A stretch of DNA of 64,000 nt from Chloroflexota bacterium (GTDB lineage: Bacteria; Chloroflexota; Anaerolineae; Caldilineales; Caldilineaceae), in NCBI GenBank assembly GCA_016861025.1, contig BOKO01000013.1:100630-164629 (forward strand), written 5' to 3'. The translations under genes were made by a program, and so were the position numbers. The notes under the pieces were generated by a model. That model did not search any database, was not told where the DNA came from, and saw only the letters and a program-made list of their open reading frames with translations. Shown one piece after another: positions 39,867-48,111 of the stretch. Every line of letters starts with the position of its first letter. The first letter of the stretch is position 1.

Positions 39867-40847
39867 CTAAAAGTTACCGGGGCCTCGTCCAAGCGCTTCG
39901 GCACCAGCGGAGAGTCGAATTCGTTGCGCCGGATCGGTTGAACCGAGAGACTCATTCAGAACTCCCGCAACGACGTGCCCTGTAGGGCCGACGGTCACCG
40001 CGGCGTCGCAGTGGCGCGGATGATCGTCGAGAAAGAAATCCGGCTCGAATTCCTTAAGGAAGCCGCCTTTGTCGAGCCCGCCAAGGAACATGGCTTCGTC
40101 AACGCCAATGTTCCATCCCATCAAAGTCCGTATGGCCCGCTCGTGTGCGGGAGCGCTTCGGGCGGTCACCAGTGCCGTGCGTATCCGCATTGGAGCTTCG
40201 CTGCCCGCCGATTGCAGTCGGTGCAGCGCCTCCAGCAACGGCTTGAAGGGGCCGGGAGGTAGCGGATGCGAGGCGCGTTCCATTTCGTGGTTCTGGAACG
40301 CATCAAGCCCGTCTTTCTGGAAAACACGCTCGGCCTCGTCCGAGAAGAGCACCGCGTCACCGTCGAAGGCGATGCGGATCTCGTCGGGATGGGATTCGGC
40401 GGCTTTCGCCGACTCGGGGAAGACACGGGCGGCCGGGAAGCCGGCCCCGAGGGCGCTGCGGACATCGCCCTCGTCCGCCGACAGGAAGAGGTTTGCGTTC
40501 AGCGGCGCCAGGTACCGATACGGGCTGCGCCCTCGCGTGAAAACCCCTCTTTCGATGGACAACCCGGAATGCCTGATCGACCGGAATACCCGAAGACCGC
40601 TGACAGGATCGTTTCTCGAAAGAATGACGATCTCCACCCGATGGCAATCCTCGCTATTGAAGGCGAGAAGCTTCTTGACGAGGGTAAAGGCAACTCCAGG
40701 CCGCGCAGCTGTTTCCAGGCGCTTGAGTTGCAGCGCCGTGTAGGACCGATCGTCGGCCGGGTCGAATAGCCGGTTCTCCTCTTCGAAGTCGAACAGGGCG
40801 CGAGATGAAATCGCGACTACGAGTTTCCCGTCAAGTGATATTGCCAT
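39867..40847 (-). CDS. Cytosolic 5'-nucleotidase (NT5C1-like family)
   Basis: 326 residues. The pattern VVAISSRALFDFEEENRLF, ARPGVAFTLVKKLLAFN, VEIVILSRNDPVSGLRVFRSI, PYRYLAPLNANLFLSADEGDV, IAFDGDAVLFSDEAE and FFLDDHPRHCD matches the 5'-nucleotidase family related to NT5C1A. It hydrolyses nucleoside monophosphates such as AMP or IMP. Such genes on mobile elements may alter nucleotide pools or act in defence signalling; that is inference. Confidence 0.85.
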   Translation of the reverse strand: MAISLDGKLVVAISSRALFDFEEENRLFDPADDRSYTALQLKRLETAARPGVAFTLVKKLLAFNSEDCHRVEIVILSRNDPVSGLRVFRSIRHSGLSIERGVFTRGRSPYRYLAPLNANLFLSADEGDVRSALGAGFPAARVFPESAKAAESHPDEIRIAFDGDAVLFSDEAERVFQKDGLDAFQNHEMERASHPLPPGPFKPLLEALHRLQSAGSEAPMRIRTALVTARSAPAHERAIRTLMGWNIGVDEAMFLGGLDKGGFLKEFEPDFFLDDHPRHCDAAVTVGPTGHVVAGVLNESLGSTDPAQRIRLSAGAEALGRGPGNF

Positions 40848-40899
40848 GCTTGCCTGATGCGTTATTCTCCGCCGCTCTCGAGGCGGCGGCTGATGTTGG

Positions 40900-41001
40900 T
40901 TAGTTACCCGGCCGGCATTCGTTGCTTACGCCGTCGCCGTTCGGAATCATCCAGGACGGGTCAATGTTGCTGCTGCCACCACCAATGATCGTCTTGCGCA
41001 T
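40900..41001 (-). CDS. 33-residue ORF with a very strong ribosome site
   Basis: ATG 40999-41001 is preceded by AAGGAGGTGG at good spacing. It encodes MRKTIIGGGSSNIDPSWMIP and 13 more residues. Glycine-rich, no hydrophobic helix. A GC-rich 7-bp stem-loop (40869-40889) follows. It could be a true small protein or a leader peptide for the nucleotidase gene. Confidence 0.45.
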   Translation of the reverse strand: MRKTIIGGGSSNIDPSWMIPNGDGVSNECRPGN

Positions 41002-41046
41002 GGTTACCACCTCCTTCCCGCCCTGAGGGCACAATGCGGACTTTCG

Positions 41047-41592
41047 TCAGGCCTCCTGCCGCGTCCGCCGAAAATCAGGATCTGTGAGAAATTGGCTGAA
41101 AGTCAGGTCAGGGCGGCAATCGCTCACTTCCAGGAACTTCCTGTAGATCCGACTGGCTTTCGGATGCCGAATAGTTCCGTGGCTTTCGATTGCCGCGGCC
41201 CGACCCGCTTCCGTGCAGCGCCACCACTCGTATCCGCCGCGCGTGTCATAGAGCATCACCGCGCCGGCCTCCGCCAGTGCGTGCATCTCCGGGTCGCCGG
41301 GATTCGCGCAATAGTAGTCCCGCCACGGCCTCGGCTCCCTCATGTACGGGTCGTCAATGCCCAGCATGTGACGCAGAATCCGCAGTTGCTCCGAAGTCAG
41401 ATTTTTCCCGGCGATGCCGGCGGCGATGACTTTGCGGCACATGCTGCAATTTACGGCGGCGGGATCCGTTGTCCATGTCGCGCGCGTCATGTCGATGGGA
41501 CGTTGCGTCTTGAAACAGGCAGCCATGACCGCACCGTCGGCCCTGACCTGTTTTGCGAGATGGCGTTTTCTGCCACGGTCCTGAAAGGGCAT
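41047..41592 (-). CDS. Two-domain accessory protein (RATWTTD domain plus tail)
   Basis: 181 residues. The N-terminal 55 residues (RHLAKQVRADGAVMAACF...IDMTRATWTTDPAAVNCSMCRK) are homologous to the whole 66-residue protein at 48112-48312. The C-terminal part (LRILRHMLGIDDPYMREPRPWRDYYCANPGDPEMHALAEAGAVMLYDTRGGYEWWRCTEAG) is a phage-type module. The CSMC pair may bind metal. A duplication or fusion is likely. Function unknown. Confidence 0.7.
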   Translation of the reverse strand: MPFQDRGRKRHLAKQVRADGAVMAACFKTQRPIDMTRATWTTDPAAVNCSMCRKVIAAGIAGKNLTSEQLRILRHMLGIDDPYMREPRPWRDYYCANPGDPEMHALAEAGAVMLYDTRGGYEWWRCTEAGRAAAIESHGTIRHPKASRIYRKFLEVSDCRPDLTFSQFLTDPDFRRTRQEA

Positions 41593-41594
41593 GA

Positions 41595-42683
41595 TTACGC
41601 CTTGATGTTTTCCTTGCGCACGACTTCCATCAGTTCGATGGATGAGTTGGATGCCCGTTGAGCGTCCGCGACACGGATCTTGTCCGCCTTCAGGAGTTCG
41701 AGCAGCACGTCGTTCATGGCTCGGCTCATCCGGTTCTCTTCGTTGTGCTGCTTCATGAGTTCGCGCAGCGTACCCAGGCGGCCCGGCTCGGAAATGGCCT
41801 TGGAGACCTGCGGATTGTTGACCAGGAGTTCGTAGCCGAGGATGAAGCTGTCGCCATCCCTCGTGGGGAGCAGATTCTGGCAGACGACGGCGATGAGCGA
41901 TTGGGCCAGCATTTGGCGCTTTTCCTCGGTCTCGCCCTCGAACCAGGACAGAATCTTGCTGATGGCGCCGTCCGCGGTATTGGTGTGCAATGTGGCGAAT
42001 ACCAGGTGGCCGGACTCCGCCGCCTGGAGCATGGTTTCTGCGGTTTCACGATCCCGGACCTCTCCGATCATGATGATGTCGGGTTTCTGCCGCACCGCCT
42101 CGCGCAATCCGCTTGCGAAGGATTCGGTATCGGTCGGAACCTCTTTCTGGGAGAAGATGGACTTGTTTCTTTCGAACTGGTATTCGATCGGCTCCTCGAT
42201 CGTCACGATATGGGCCTGCCGCGTCCGGTTCAGATGGTTGATGAACGACGCCACGGTGGTTGTCTTGCCTGAACCGGTCGGCCCGGTGATGATCACCAGC
42301 CCCTTGTTCTTGGAGATGATCTGCCCCATGTACGGGGGCAATCCGAGCTTGCCCAGATCAGGCGGGTTCTTCGGAAGCACACGGATGGAAACCGCCGTCT
42401 TGGTCGAGCCGTCCGTGCGGAAGATGTTGCAACGAAGCCTGACCTCTCCAAGAGAGATCGGCTTGTCGATGGCGTGCAGCTTCACCTTTTCCTTCCAGTT
42501 CTTGTCGAGCGTATTCAGGAATTTCCCCATGTCATCGGGAAGAATCTCGCCGTCGCCGACCACGGTCCAGCCCGCGGGCGTCTTGATCATCATGGGCTGA
42601 TCGGCCGTCATGTGGACGTCGGTGAAAGGTTTTTTCGAGTGCACGAGATCGAGGATCTCGGTAGCAAGGTCACGGAATTCCAT
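41595..42683 (-). CDS. dotB: PilT/DotB-type secretion ATPase
   Basis: 362 residues. The motifs of the PilT branch of secretion ATPases are intact: Walker A IITGPTGSGKTTT, Asp box HIVTIEEPIEYQF, Walker B PDIIMIGEVRD and His box HLVFATLHTNTADG. In type IVB systems DotB (TraJ in IncI plasmids) is of this kind and powers assembly and transfer. It lies 5 kb away from the other transfer genes among accessory genes. It could be the DotB homologue or a pilus-retraction ATPase; the first fits the DotL/DotM context. Confidence 0.85.
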   Translation of the reverse strand: MEFRDLATEILDLVHSKKPFTDVHMTADQPMMIKTPAGWTVVGDGEILPDDMGKFLNTLDKNWKEKVKLHAIDKPISLGEVRLRCNIFRTDGSTKTAVSIRVLPKNPPDLGKLGLPPYMGQIISKNKGLVIITGPTGSGKTTTVASFINHLNRTRQAHIVTIEEPIEYQFERNKSIFSQKEVPTDTESFASGLREAVRQKPDIIMIGEVRDRETAETMLQAAESGHLVFATLHTNTADGAISKILSWFEGETEEKRQMLAQSLIAVVCQNLLPTRDGDSFILGYELLVNNPQVSKAISEPGRLGTLRELMKQHNEENRMSRAMNDVLLELLKADKIRVADAQRASNSSIELMEVVRKENIKA

Positions 42684-42698
42684 TTCTTTCTCTTCAGG

Positions 42699-43193
42699 TC
42701 AGGATTGGTGGATTACGGGGGATTCGGCCAAACGCTTTGAACGACGGCGATCGACAGAACTGGCTAAGGCATGTAGGCCGGCGGCATCGGGCGCCCGCGG
42801 TTCCAGGCACGCCGGCACCGCGGGCGGCGAAACACAAACTGCCCGCCTTGCTTCGGCTTCGCCAAGCGTTTTCACGAGCGCCGCGACCATGACGCCAGTC
42901 GAAGCCATCATGCCAGCCTGACACATGGCCTCGATTCGCTGTTTTCGCAATCTACGAACGATCGCGACGGTTTGCCGCCTGTCGATTTCGATGGCGCCGA
43001 AGGCGATCGCCAGCTTGCGCTTGCTCTGGCACAGATCGTAATGCGGCGTGCCTCCATCACGGTCCTGGAACCATTCTCGCTTCAGCCCGAGCCGCGTCGC
43101 CATCGCGTGCAACTCCTCCGGAGTATCGGCGAGCAGATGCGACATTTTCATTCCGCGGTAAGGCGTTGCCGAGTTGTCGACGTAGACAGGCAT
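42699..43193 (-). CDS. DUF4031 family protein
   Basis: 164 residues from ATG 43191-43193. The N-terminal 85 residues (MPVYVDNSATPYRGMKMSHLLAD, ELHAMATRLGLKREWFQ, PHYDLCQSKRKLAIAFGAIEIDR) are a clear DUF4031 domain, common in phages and plasmids. The rest has a hydrophobic helix (MCQAGMMASTGVMVAALVKTL) and a basic tail. Molecular function of the family is unknown. Confidence 0.85.
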   Translation of the reverse strand: MPVYVDNSATPYRGMKMSHLLADTPEELHAMATRLGLKREWFQDRDGGTPHYDLCQSKRKLAIAFGAIEIDRRQTVAIVRRLRKQRIEAMCQAGMMASTGVMVAALVKTLGEAEARRAVCVSPPAVPACLEPRAPDAAGLHALASSVDRRRSKRLAESPVIHQS

Positions 43194-43201
43194 CCGTACT
43201 C

Positions 43202-44182
43202 TTAGGCGTTGGCGGCGAGCAAAGGAAGCTGGCGGGGGGCGACGGAGTTGGAAAGCAATCCGTTGAGAAACTGGATGCCTTTGCCAGTGATCCGGACCCG
43301 TTGCCACGGCACATTGCCGGCGGCGTCGCCTTCCGGGCTCAATGCCCGGAAGTATCCCATGGTGACGAAACGCTCCATGGGCTTGCCCTCCGCATTCAGG
43401 AGATGATGCGCGCGCAGGAAGTCGAACAGGGCGCTCTGGTCGAGTTGATATTGGGAGAGTTGCCCAACAGCTTCCGCAATGCCGTAATCGCGCTCAGGCT
43501 GCTTTGACGCTGCGCCCGTGGCGTTGGCGCTTTTCTGGACGCGGGATATCTGCGCTCCGGCGATGGCCCGTGCTTTGTTCTCCATTTCGTACTCTGCCCG
43601 CTCGGACAGATACGACAAGTAATGAGGCATGCGCTCCGCGGGAAGCAGCCAGCGCGAATCGCGCCGGCCGCCGGCAATTTGCCAGAGATCCTTCCACGCT
43701 TGGCAGACCAGGCTGTGCCGGCGCGATTCGGGGACGCATGCCTTGAGCTGCCCCAGCGCCTCGTCGATACGCTTGAGGTCGAGGCTGGTCACGCGGGCGT
43801 AATCGAGGACCGGCACATTCGTCACCGTGCCGATTTGCGCGGACCGATCCTGATAGCGGCGTTCGATCTGGATAAAGTAGTGCCGCACCGCCCTGCCCCG
43901 CGCGTTGTTCTCGACCATGGCCAGCTCCTTGGCCATGTCGATGGAGATCGTGTATTCGATGCTCGATACGTTCGCTTCGCCAGGGGAGGCGCCTTTGACG
44001 AATTTCTTGAAACAGATGTAGTCGATATCCCTGACGAAACCGTATTTCTCGATGCGGTCCTTGATCCAGTTGGCGAACTGTCTCTTGCTGCCCAGATAGG
44101 CATGCAATTCGCGCGCGCTGATGGCGTTGATCGTGTAGCCGCCGATTCTCGTCTCTGTCACAACCACCGGGACGTTCTGCAT
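43202..44182 (-). CDS. AntA/AntB-type phage antirepressor
   Basis: 326 residues. The N-terminal domain (INAISARELHAYLGSKRQFANWIKDRIEKYGFVRDIDYICF...EYTISIDMAKELAMVENNARGRAVRHYFIQIER) is the AntA/AntB antirepressor domain. The C-terminal part contains a winged-helix-like module (DQSALFDFLRAHHLLNAEGKPMERFVTMGYF...VRITGKGIQFLNGLL) seen in other antirepressors. Such proteins relieve phage or element repression. It is co-transcribed with a 65-residue gene behind a promoter element. Confidence 0.88.
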   Translation of the reverse strand: MQNVPVVVTETRIGGYTINAISARELHAYLGSKRQFANWIKDRIEKYGFVRDIDYICFKKFVKGASPGEANVSSIEYTISIDMAKELAMVENNARGRAVRHYFIQIERRYQDRSAQIGTVTNVPVLDYARVTSLDLKRIDEALGQLKACVPESRRHSLVCQAWKDLWQIAGGRRDSRWLLPAERMPHYLSYLSERAEYEMENKARAIAGAQISRVQKSANATGAASKQPERDYGIAEAVGQLSQYQLDQSALFDFLRAHHLLNAEGKPMERFVTMGYFRALSPEGDAAGNVPWQRVRITGKGIQFLNGLLSNSVAPRQLPLLAANA

Positions 44183-44184
44183 GA

Positions 44185-44382
44185 TTACCCCCCAGGAAAA
44201 GACAGCTTCATCAGATTGCAGCGAAATCCGAACCAGCCGCTTGGGATCTCCTGGACGAGGGCGAAACGCCCCGATCTGGGGTCGATGGCAACAATTCGCC
44301 TCGTCCTGATCGCTTCACGGGCGGCCTCCAGCATGGAGCCGTCATTCAAGTATTGCCGTCGCCTCGAAGCCGCTCTTCCCAT
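44185..44382 (-). CDS. Small unknown protein upstream of the antirepressor
   Basis: 65 residues; GGGAG precedes ATG 44380-44382. It contains MLEAAREAIRTRRIVAIDPRSGRFALVQEIPSGWFGFRCNLMKL, a helix followed by strands. It ends two bases before the antirepressor start. Probably a partner or regulator; unknown. Confidence 0.65.
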   Translation of the reverse strand: MGRAASRRRQYLNDGSMLEAAREAIRTRRIVAIDPRSGRFALVQEIPSGWFGFRCNLMKLSFPGG

Positions 44383-44412
44383 CGCGCGCTCCCGTCCTAA
44401 CAATTGCGTATC

Positions 44413-44425
44413 ATTATAACGACAC
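44413..44425 (-). promoter_or_regulatory. GTATCGW-type promoter element (antirepressor operon)
   Basis: The minus strand reads GTGTCGTTATAAT with a consensus -10, 30 bases before the ATG at 44382. Confidence 0.6.
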
Positions 44426-44605
44426 AGAATTATTAGCGCAAGGAATATTCTTATTCCCCGGCGGGCTGGAGCCCGCCAGCCCTCTCCGCAATCCGTATAT
44501 CCCAAGGAAACAGGGTATTGCAGTGTGGTGTCCATCGGCGGAGAACTGCCAAGCCGGAGACAGGGGAACGCGCAGGGCATGAGGTTGCGCGAGTCGCATG
44601 AAAAT

Positions 44606-44642
44606 CCTTACAAATCCGCGATTCATTCGTGGATTTGTAAGG
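44606..44642 (-). terminator. Perfect 12-bp stem-loop after the AP2-like gene
   Basis: Arms 44606-44617 and 44631-44642 (CCTTACAAATCC and its exact complement) close a 13-base loop, 21 bases after the stop at 44664. On the minus strand ATTTTC follows, a weak U tract. An intrinsic terminator is likely. Confidence 0.65.
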
Positions 44643-44663
44643 CCTCTCGAATATTTGACCTAT

Positions 44664-45095
44664 TCAGGAGAGCTGAAACCGGTTTAGCCTTGCCCACTTT
44701 TTCAGCCATTCAGGCGGCGCCGGCGGCCGCATGGGGACTTTGAAACCGGTTTGCTCCGCCCGGAGCCTGGCAGCCGCGCGCCAGGCTCCGGCATACCCGA
44801 ACTGCCGAATGGAGAACGATTTCTGTCGACGTTTCCCGTCTTCCAGGACATATGTCGACCACCTGACGTTTCTTGGCGCCAACGGATTGTCCCGGATCAG
44901 GCAAACTCCCGGCGTGCCGGATTTGGAAGTAGCGAACCGCTTGCGCGGCCCTCCCGTGTTTCCATGGGCGCCGCGGGCGGCGCATGAGCAGCTGCAGAAT
45001 CGGCGCCGCTCGTATTCGCCGGGGGTGACACGGTAACGCCGACGGCATTTGCGATATTCGCAAATCTTGGTGAGCTGATCTTCAGGGCTTGGCAT
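44664..45095 (-). CDS. Zinc-finger plus AP2-like DNA-binding protein
   Basis: 143 residues. An N-terminal Cys cluster (ICEYRKCRRRYRVTPGEYERRRFCSCSCAARG) looks like a zinc finger. The centre (GVCLIRDNPLAPRNVRWSTYVLEDGKRRQKSFSIRQFGYAGAWRAAARLRAEQ) follows the AP2 three-strand-plus-helix pattern seen in phage homing proteins. No nuclease motif is visible. DNA binding is inferred. Confidence 0.65.
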   Translation of the reverse strand: MPSPEDQLTKICEYRKCRRRYRVTPGEYERRRFCSCSCAARGAHGNTGGPRKRFATSKSGTPGVCLIRDNPLAPRNVRWSTYVLEDGKRRQKSFSIRQFGYAGAWRAAARLRAEQTGFKVPMRPPAPPEWLKKWARLNRFQLS

Positions 45096-45519
45096 TATTC
45101 GACTCGGCTTTCATCGCGACCTGTCGGCGCCTGTTCTCAATTTCCTTGCTGATCAGGCTCTTGCCAAATCCATCCTGCGGGAAAATGCCGCGATGGCAAT
45201 GCGGACAACTCGGCACCATGGTGCGGGACCGCCAGGCCTTCTCGACTTCCTTGGCGGCAATGAGATGAAGTTCTCTTGCCACGGCTTCTGCCAAGTCGCG
45301 CTTGCCGGCCTGAAGCCGCCCCATTTGCCTGGTGAATTCATCGGCAATCATGGCGAGCGCCCAGTACGCAGACACCTGCGCATTGCAGTCTGAGCAGCGC
45401 ACCACATCGCCGTTGTCGTCAAGCGTCAAGTGATTGTGCCGGCACTCGCCGGGCGGAGCGTATCCGCCCCGATGCTTCCTGGCCAAGCTGAAATCGCCGA
45501 TTTCTACTATGTCTCCCAT
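45082..45519 (-). CDS. Zinc-ribbon-like accessory protein
   Basis: 145 residues. Two Cys pairs (VVRCSDCNAQVSAYWALAMIADEFTRQ and VPSCPHCHRGIF) flank a long helix. The first block resembles conserved phage proteins. It overlaps the next gene by 14 bases. Function unknown. Confidence 0.65.
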   Translation of the reverse strand: MGDIVEIGDFSLARKHRGGYAPPGECRHNHLTLDDNGDVVRCSDCNAQVSAYWALAMIADEFTRQMGRLQAGKRDLAEAVARELHLIAAKEVEKAWRSRTMVPSCPHCHRGIFPQDGFGKSLISKEIENRRRQVAMKAESNNAKP

Positions 45520-45525
45520 GTGCGT

Positions 45526-45744
45526 TCAGTCGCTAATTTCATAGGCTGCCAGGATGGACAAGTGCGTCCGCCGATACCGGCCAAGAGTATTGCTGAGCGA
45601 CTGCGGAGAAATCCCGGTCTTTGCCATCGCCTCCCGGTTTGTCTTCCCCTTGACGAGCACAAGGTAAGCCGCCGACTTTGGCGGCTCCTTCGACTGGATC
45701 ATCTTGGCGATGAGGTCGAATTGCTTTTTGGTAAGTTCAGGCAT
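45526..45744 (-). CDS. TrfB/KorA-type plasmid transcriptional repressor
   Basis: 72 residues. LTKKQFDLIAKMIQSKEPPKSAAYLVLVKGKTNREAMAKTGISPQSLSNTLGRYRRTHLSILAAY follows the TrfB/KorA family, whose members bind palindromic operators in plasmid promoters. It is a natural candidate to bind the operators at 511-539 and 48396-48424; these are not the classical KorA site, so this is a proposal. Confidence 0.8.
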   Translation of the reverse strand: MPELTKKQFDLIAKMIQSKEPPKSAAYLVLVKGKTNREAMAKTGISPQSLSNTLGRYRRTHLSILAAYEISD

Positions 45745-45792
45745 GTTACGCGGCTACTGTTGTAGCCGGCTCTTGTTGTTCTTTCATCTTTG

Positions 45793-46155
45793 CTATCGCA
45801 TGACGCACCAATTCCCTGAATCTTTCGGCACCACCGTGTAGAGCCACAAGCCAGGCCAGCTGTCCAGAGCGTCATTTCGACTCGCTCCATACGTTATTCG
45901 CGCACCAGTGTTCGGCTCGGAGATTGACCACTTATCCCAGACTGTATGCCTTCGGTAGTCTTTCTCCTTCAACCCGATTTTGTGGTGAAGAACAAACCCG
46001 AATACCGTTTCTCCGCCAAGCACATCCACCACTGAACCGTCCGTCATCAACGTCGTACGAAAAGCGACTTGCCTCCCCCGCCGATATCTATACTCTGGCA
46101 CCTCACCCAGCGGGGCGCCTGTATAAAGCGATATGACATTTGACGAGAATCGCAT
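45793..46155 (-). CDS. Unknown beta-rich protein
   Basis: 120 residues from ATG 46153-46155. Mostly strands (YRYRRGRQVAFRTTLMTDGSVVDVLGGETVFGFVLHHKIGLKEKDYRRHTVWDKWSISE...WPGLWLYTVVP). No signal peptide. Family not recognised. Confidence 0.6.
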   Translation of the reverse strand: MRFSSNVISLYTGAPLGEVPEYRYRRGRQVAFRTTLMTDGSVVDVLGGETVFGFVLHHKIGLKEKDYRRHTVWDKWSISEPNTGARITYGASRNDALDSWPGLWLYTVVPKDSGNWCVMR

Positions 46156-46198
46156 GAGCGTTACTTTCGCTGTTTGAAATACTTCTCAACCGTTCCGG

Positions 46199-46846
46199 TT
46201 ACCACTTCGGGTCCGGACACTCCGCGTTCTCCCAGTTCTTGAATTCCTGTGGGGAAACTAGGCCAGTGGCGCCGTTTCGCAACCAAATCGGATAGAGGGT
46301 CGAATACATGGGTGAAAAGCTGGCGATCAACCCCACGATTCCTGCCTTTCGCTGGGCCTTTGTCCATGAGCAAAATAGGGGGGTGCGGCTTTGTAGCGCT
46401 TCTTCAGGAAACGGATGTGCTGGATCAATGCGCTCCCATTCGAAAATAACAGACTCGCCAAGCGCCGCGCCGAAGTCCTCCTTCAACCCGTCTTGGATGA
46501 CGGCCTCAAGCGCGTAGGCGTTGGCCTGCATATGCTTCGAGGTGTCAATGAACCCCATGGAAGCGCGAAGTACGCGGCTCTGCCACAGCAGGACGGGCCA
46601 GAGAATTTCAACGCCAAAGCGCGGACCAATCTCTGGGTAGCCATCCGGCGGCTTGACCTTTCTCCGTTGCCCCTCGTAGGCTTTTCGCACGTCGTAGGCC
46701 AAGCCTAGAAATGCACCTTCTGTGTTTAGTACCAATGGTGAACGTTCATTTACGTTGTGGATAACCTCATGCAATGCTCGTAGCGTCTGATAGTCTCCGG
46801 TGAGCAGCAGCCCCGCGTGGTTCTTGAGCAGCCGATAGGTAAGCAT
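46199..46846 (-). CDS. DUF6904-like protein
   Basis: 215 residues. The start MLTYRLLKNHAGLLLTGDYQTLRALHEVIHNVNERSPL...GAFLGLAYDVRKAYEGQR matches the DUF6904-type family of phage and plasmid proteins. The rest includes VEILWPVLLWQSRVLRASMGF and a Trp-rich end. Function unknown; the family call is from memory of the N-terminal pattern. Confidence 0.7.
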   Translation of the reverse strand: MLTYRLLKNHAGLLLTGDYQTLRALHEVIHNVNERSPLVLNTEGAFLGLAYDVRKAYEGQRRKVKPPDGYPEIGPRFGVEILWPVLLWQSRVLRASMGFIDTSKHMQANAYALEAVIQDGLKEDFGAALGESVIFEWERIDPAHPFPEEALQSRTPLFCSWTKAQRKAGIVGLIASFSPMYSTLYPIWLRNGATGLVSPQEFKNWENAECPDPKW

Positions 46847-46869
46847 GGGTTATCCGTCCTTTCCTTCTC

Positions 46870-47067
46870 TCAGGAACAATCGTAGTCGGCGTCGGCCGGC
46901 CAGTCGATACCGTCCAGTTCCCGCAATGCGTCTTTGATATGGTCCTGGGCAGACAGCAGCATGCGGCGTATCTCGTGCGGCCCGTGGAAGATACCGCACC
47001 CATTGACGCTCACATTGCCAGCCAGGACATTGCTCGCACGGGACCACGCATCATGGACGCATTGCAC
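46870..47067 (-). CDS. Small unknown protein
   Basis: 65 residues from GTG 47065-47067, with GGAG five to six bases upstream. GCGIFHGPHEIRRMLLSAQDHIKDALRELDGIDWPADADYD resembles small phage proteins. A second short frame (ATG about 47115, 33 residues) overlaps its start and may be a coupled peptide. Function unknown. Confidence 0.5.
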   Translation of the reverse strand: MQCVHDAWSRASNVLAGNVSVNGCGIFHGPHEIRRMLLSAQDHIKDALRELDGIDWPADADYDCS

Positions 47068-47130
47068 CCTTTCTCCGCTGCCGCAATCTTGGCCTTCGCT
47101 TGCTGTTTCGTAGTCATGGCCTCTCGTTTC

Positions 47131-47661
47131 CTATGCAGTCATACCAAGCATGGGTGCGGCGATCTGTTTGAGGAATGGCACAACTCCTATGTCGTCTCTC
47201 CAATACCCCGGAGACGCCTCCATGCGGGCCATGCTATGCCAATCTCCTGCGTGATCCGCCATACGCCGAAGGCGGTCCACCAAGCGGCAAATCCTGCGTA
47301 CCTGAAACTCTGCACTCAAGACGTGTGATTTATCTTTATTCGGCTCGGACAACAAGGTAATCGCCGAACCCGCGCCGAGTCGAAAATCAACCCATGACCA
47401 AATGTGCCCACGCTTGCTCGCTTTCCCCACGTGCGCCATCCACAGCACTTCCAGTCGCCATGACCCTTTCGCGCGCTGAACATGACAAGCGACCTTCGTA
47501 GAGGCGATCTTTTCGCTCATCGGAGGACCGGAGAACTCGAAAATAGGCAGTTCGTCGCCCACTCGCATTTCACGCATCTTCGCAATAGTCCAGTACGGCA
47601 ACCGAAGCCGCTCCATCCACTCGTGTCCGTCAAAGACAAGGTTGGTCGCCTGCAACTTCAT
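47131..47661 (-). CDS. Unknown 176-residue protein
   Basis: The N-terminal part (FDGHEWMERLRLPYWTIAKMREMRVGDELPIFEF) resembles a small beta domain. Strands (KGSWRLEVLWMAHVGKASKRGHIWSWVDF) and a basic helix (FQVRRICRLVDRLRRMADHAGDW) follow. No family recognised. Confidence 0.6.
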   Translation of the reverse strand: MKLQATNLVFDGHEWMERLRLPYWTIAKMREMRVGDELPIFEFSGPPMSEKIASTKVACHVQRAKGSWRLEVLWMAHVGKASKRGHIWSWVDFRLGAGSAITLLSEPNKDKSHVLSAEFQVRRICRLVDRLRRMADHAGDWHSMARMEASPGYWRDDIGVVPFLKQIAAPMLGMTA

Positions 47662-47673
47662 TTTCGTCGCTTC

Positions 47674-47922
47674 CTAGATAGCGTTGCGCAGCTTGCTCGC
47701 CGCGCACGTTTCGTACTGCCCGTGCTCACCGCCGCGGGCGACCACGTGGAACCAGACGCCGCCGATCTTGTGGGCCTCGCGGTCATCGGCGCAATAGCGG
47801 CACAGCACCTTCATCTCGCGTGACGACTCCGGATCGACCGCCTCGGGTTGATGAACGCCGACATAGGGCGGCAGCCCGAAGACGCCAAAGTACCTCGGCC
47901 GGCTCCGATCCGCCTCGCTCAT
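47674..47922 (-). CDS. Small unknown protein with Cys/His residues
   Basis: 82 residues. MKVLCRYCADDREAHKIGGVWFHVVARGGEHGQYETCAASKL contains Cys and His spaced like a small metal-binding knuckle. It overlaps the truncated DUF1937-like gene by four bases. Function unknown. Confidence 0.6.
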   Translation of the reverse strand: MSEADRSRPRYFGVFGLPPYVGVHQPEAVDPESSREMKVLCRYCADDREAHKIGGVWFHVVARGGEHGQYETCAASKLRNAI

Positions 47923-48104
47923 CTTCTATTTCCCTCGTGTCGCTCCCCACGGACGATGATCGCCACGTTGTGGGCAATGGGCGAAAAGACGCGCTGTCCC
48001 GCTGCCAAGAGCCGGCCCGCGGCATCGAGCGCGGCAAGCTTGCGGTCCTCCATCACCGGCCGCTTCTCATGGTTATACGGCGTGGCAAGGTAAGCGAGAG
48101 TCAT
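47919..48104 (-). CDS. Truncated DUF1937-like (deoxyribosyltransferase-type) protein
   Basis: 61 residues. LAYLATPYNHEKRPVMEDRKLAALDAAGRLLAAGQRVFSPIAHNVAII matches the start of DUF1937, a nucleoside 2-deoxyribosyltransferase-like fold. Full members are about twice as long and carry their catalytic acid in the second half, which is absent here. Probably a remnant or a minimal version. Confidence 0.7.
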   Translation of the reverse strand: MTLAYLATPYNHEKRPVMEDRKLAALDAAGRLLAAGQRVFSPIAHNVAIIVRGERHEGNRR

Positions 48105-48111
48105 CTGGTTT

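Noticed and set aside
45526..45744. Calling the protein KorA acting on the classical KorA site
   Set aside because: The family match is good, but the palindromes found here differ from the known GTTTAGCTAAAC operator, so only the family is claimed.
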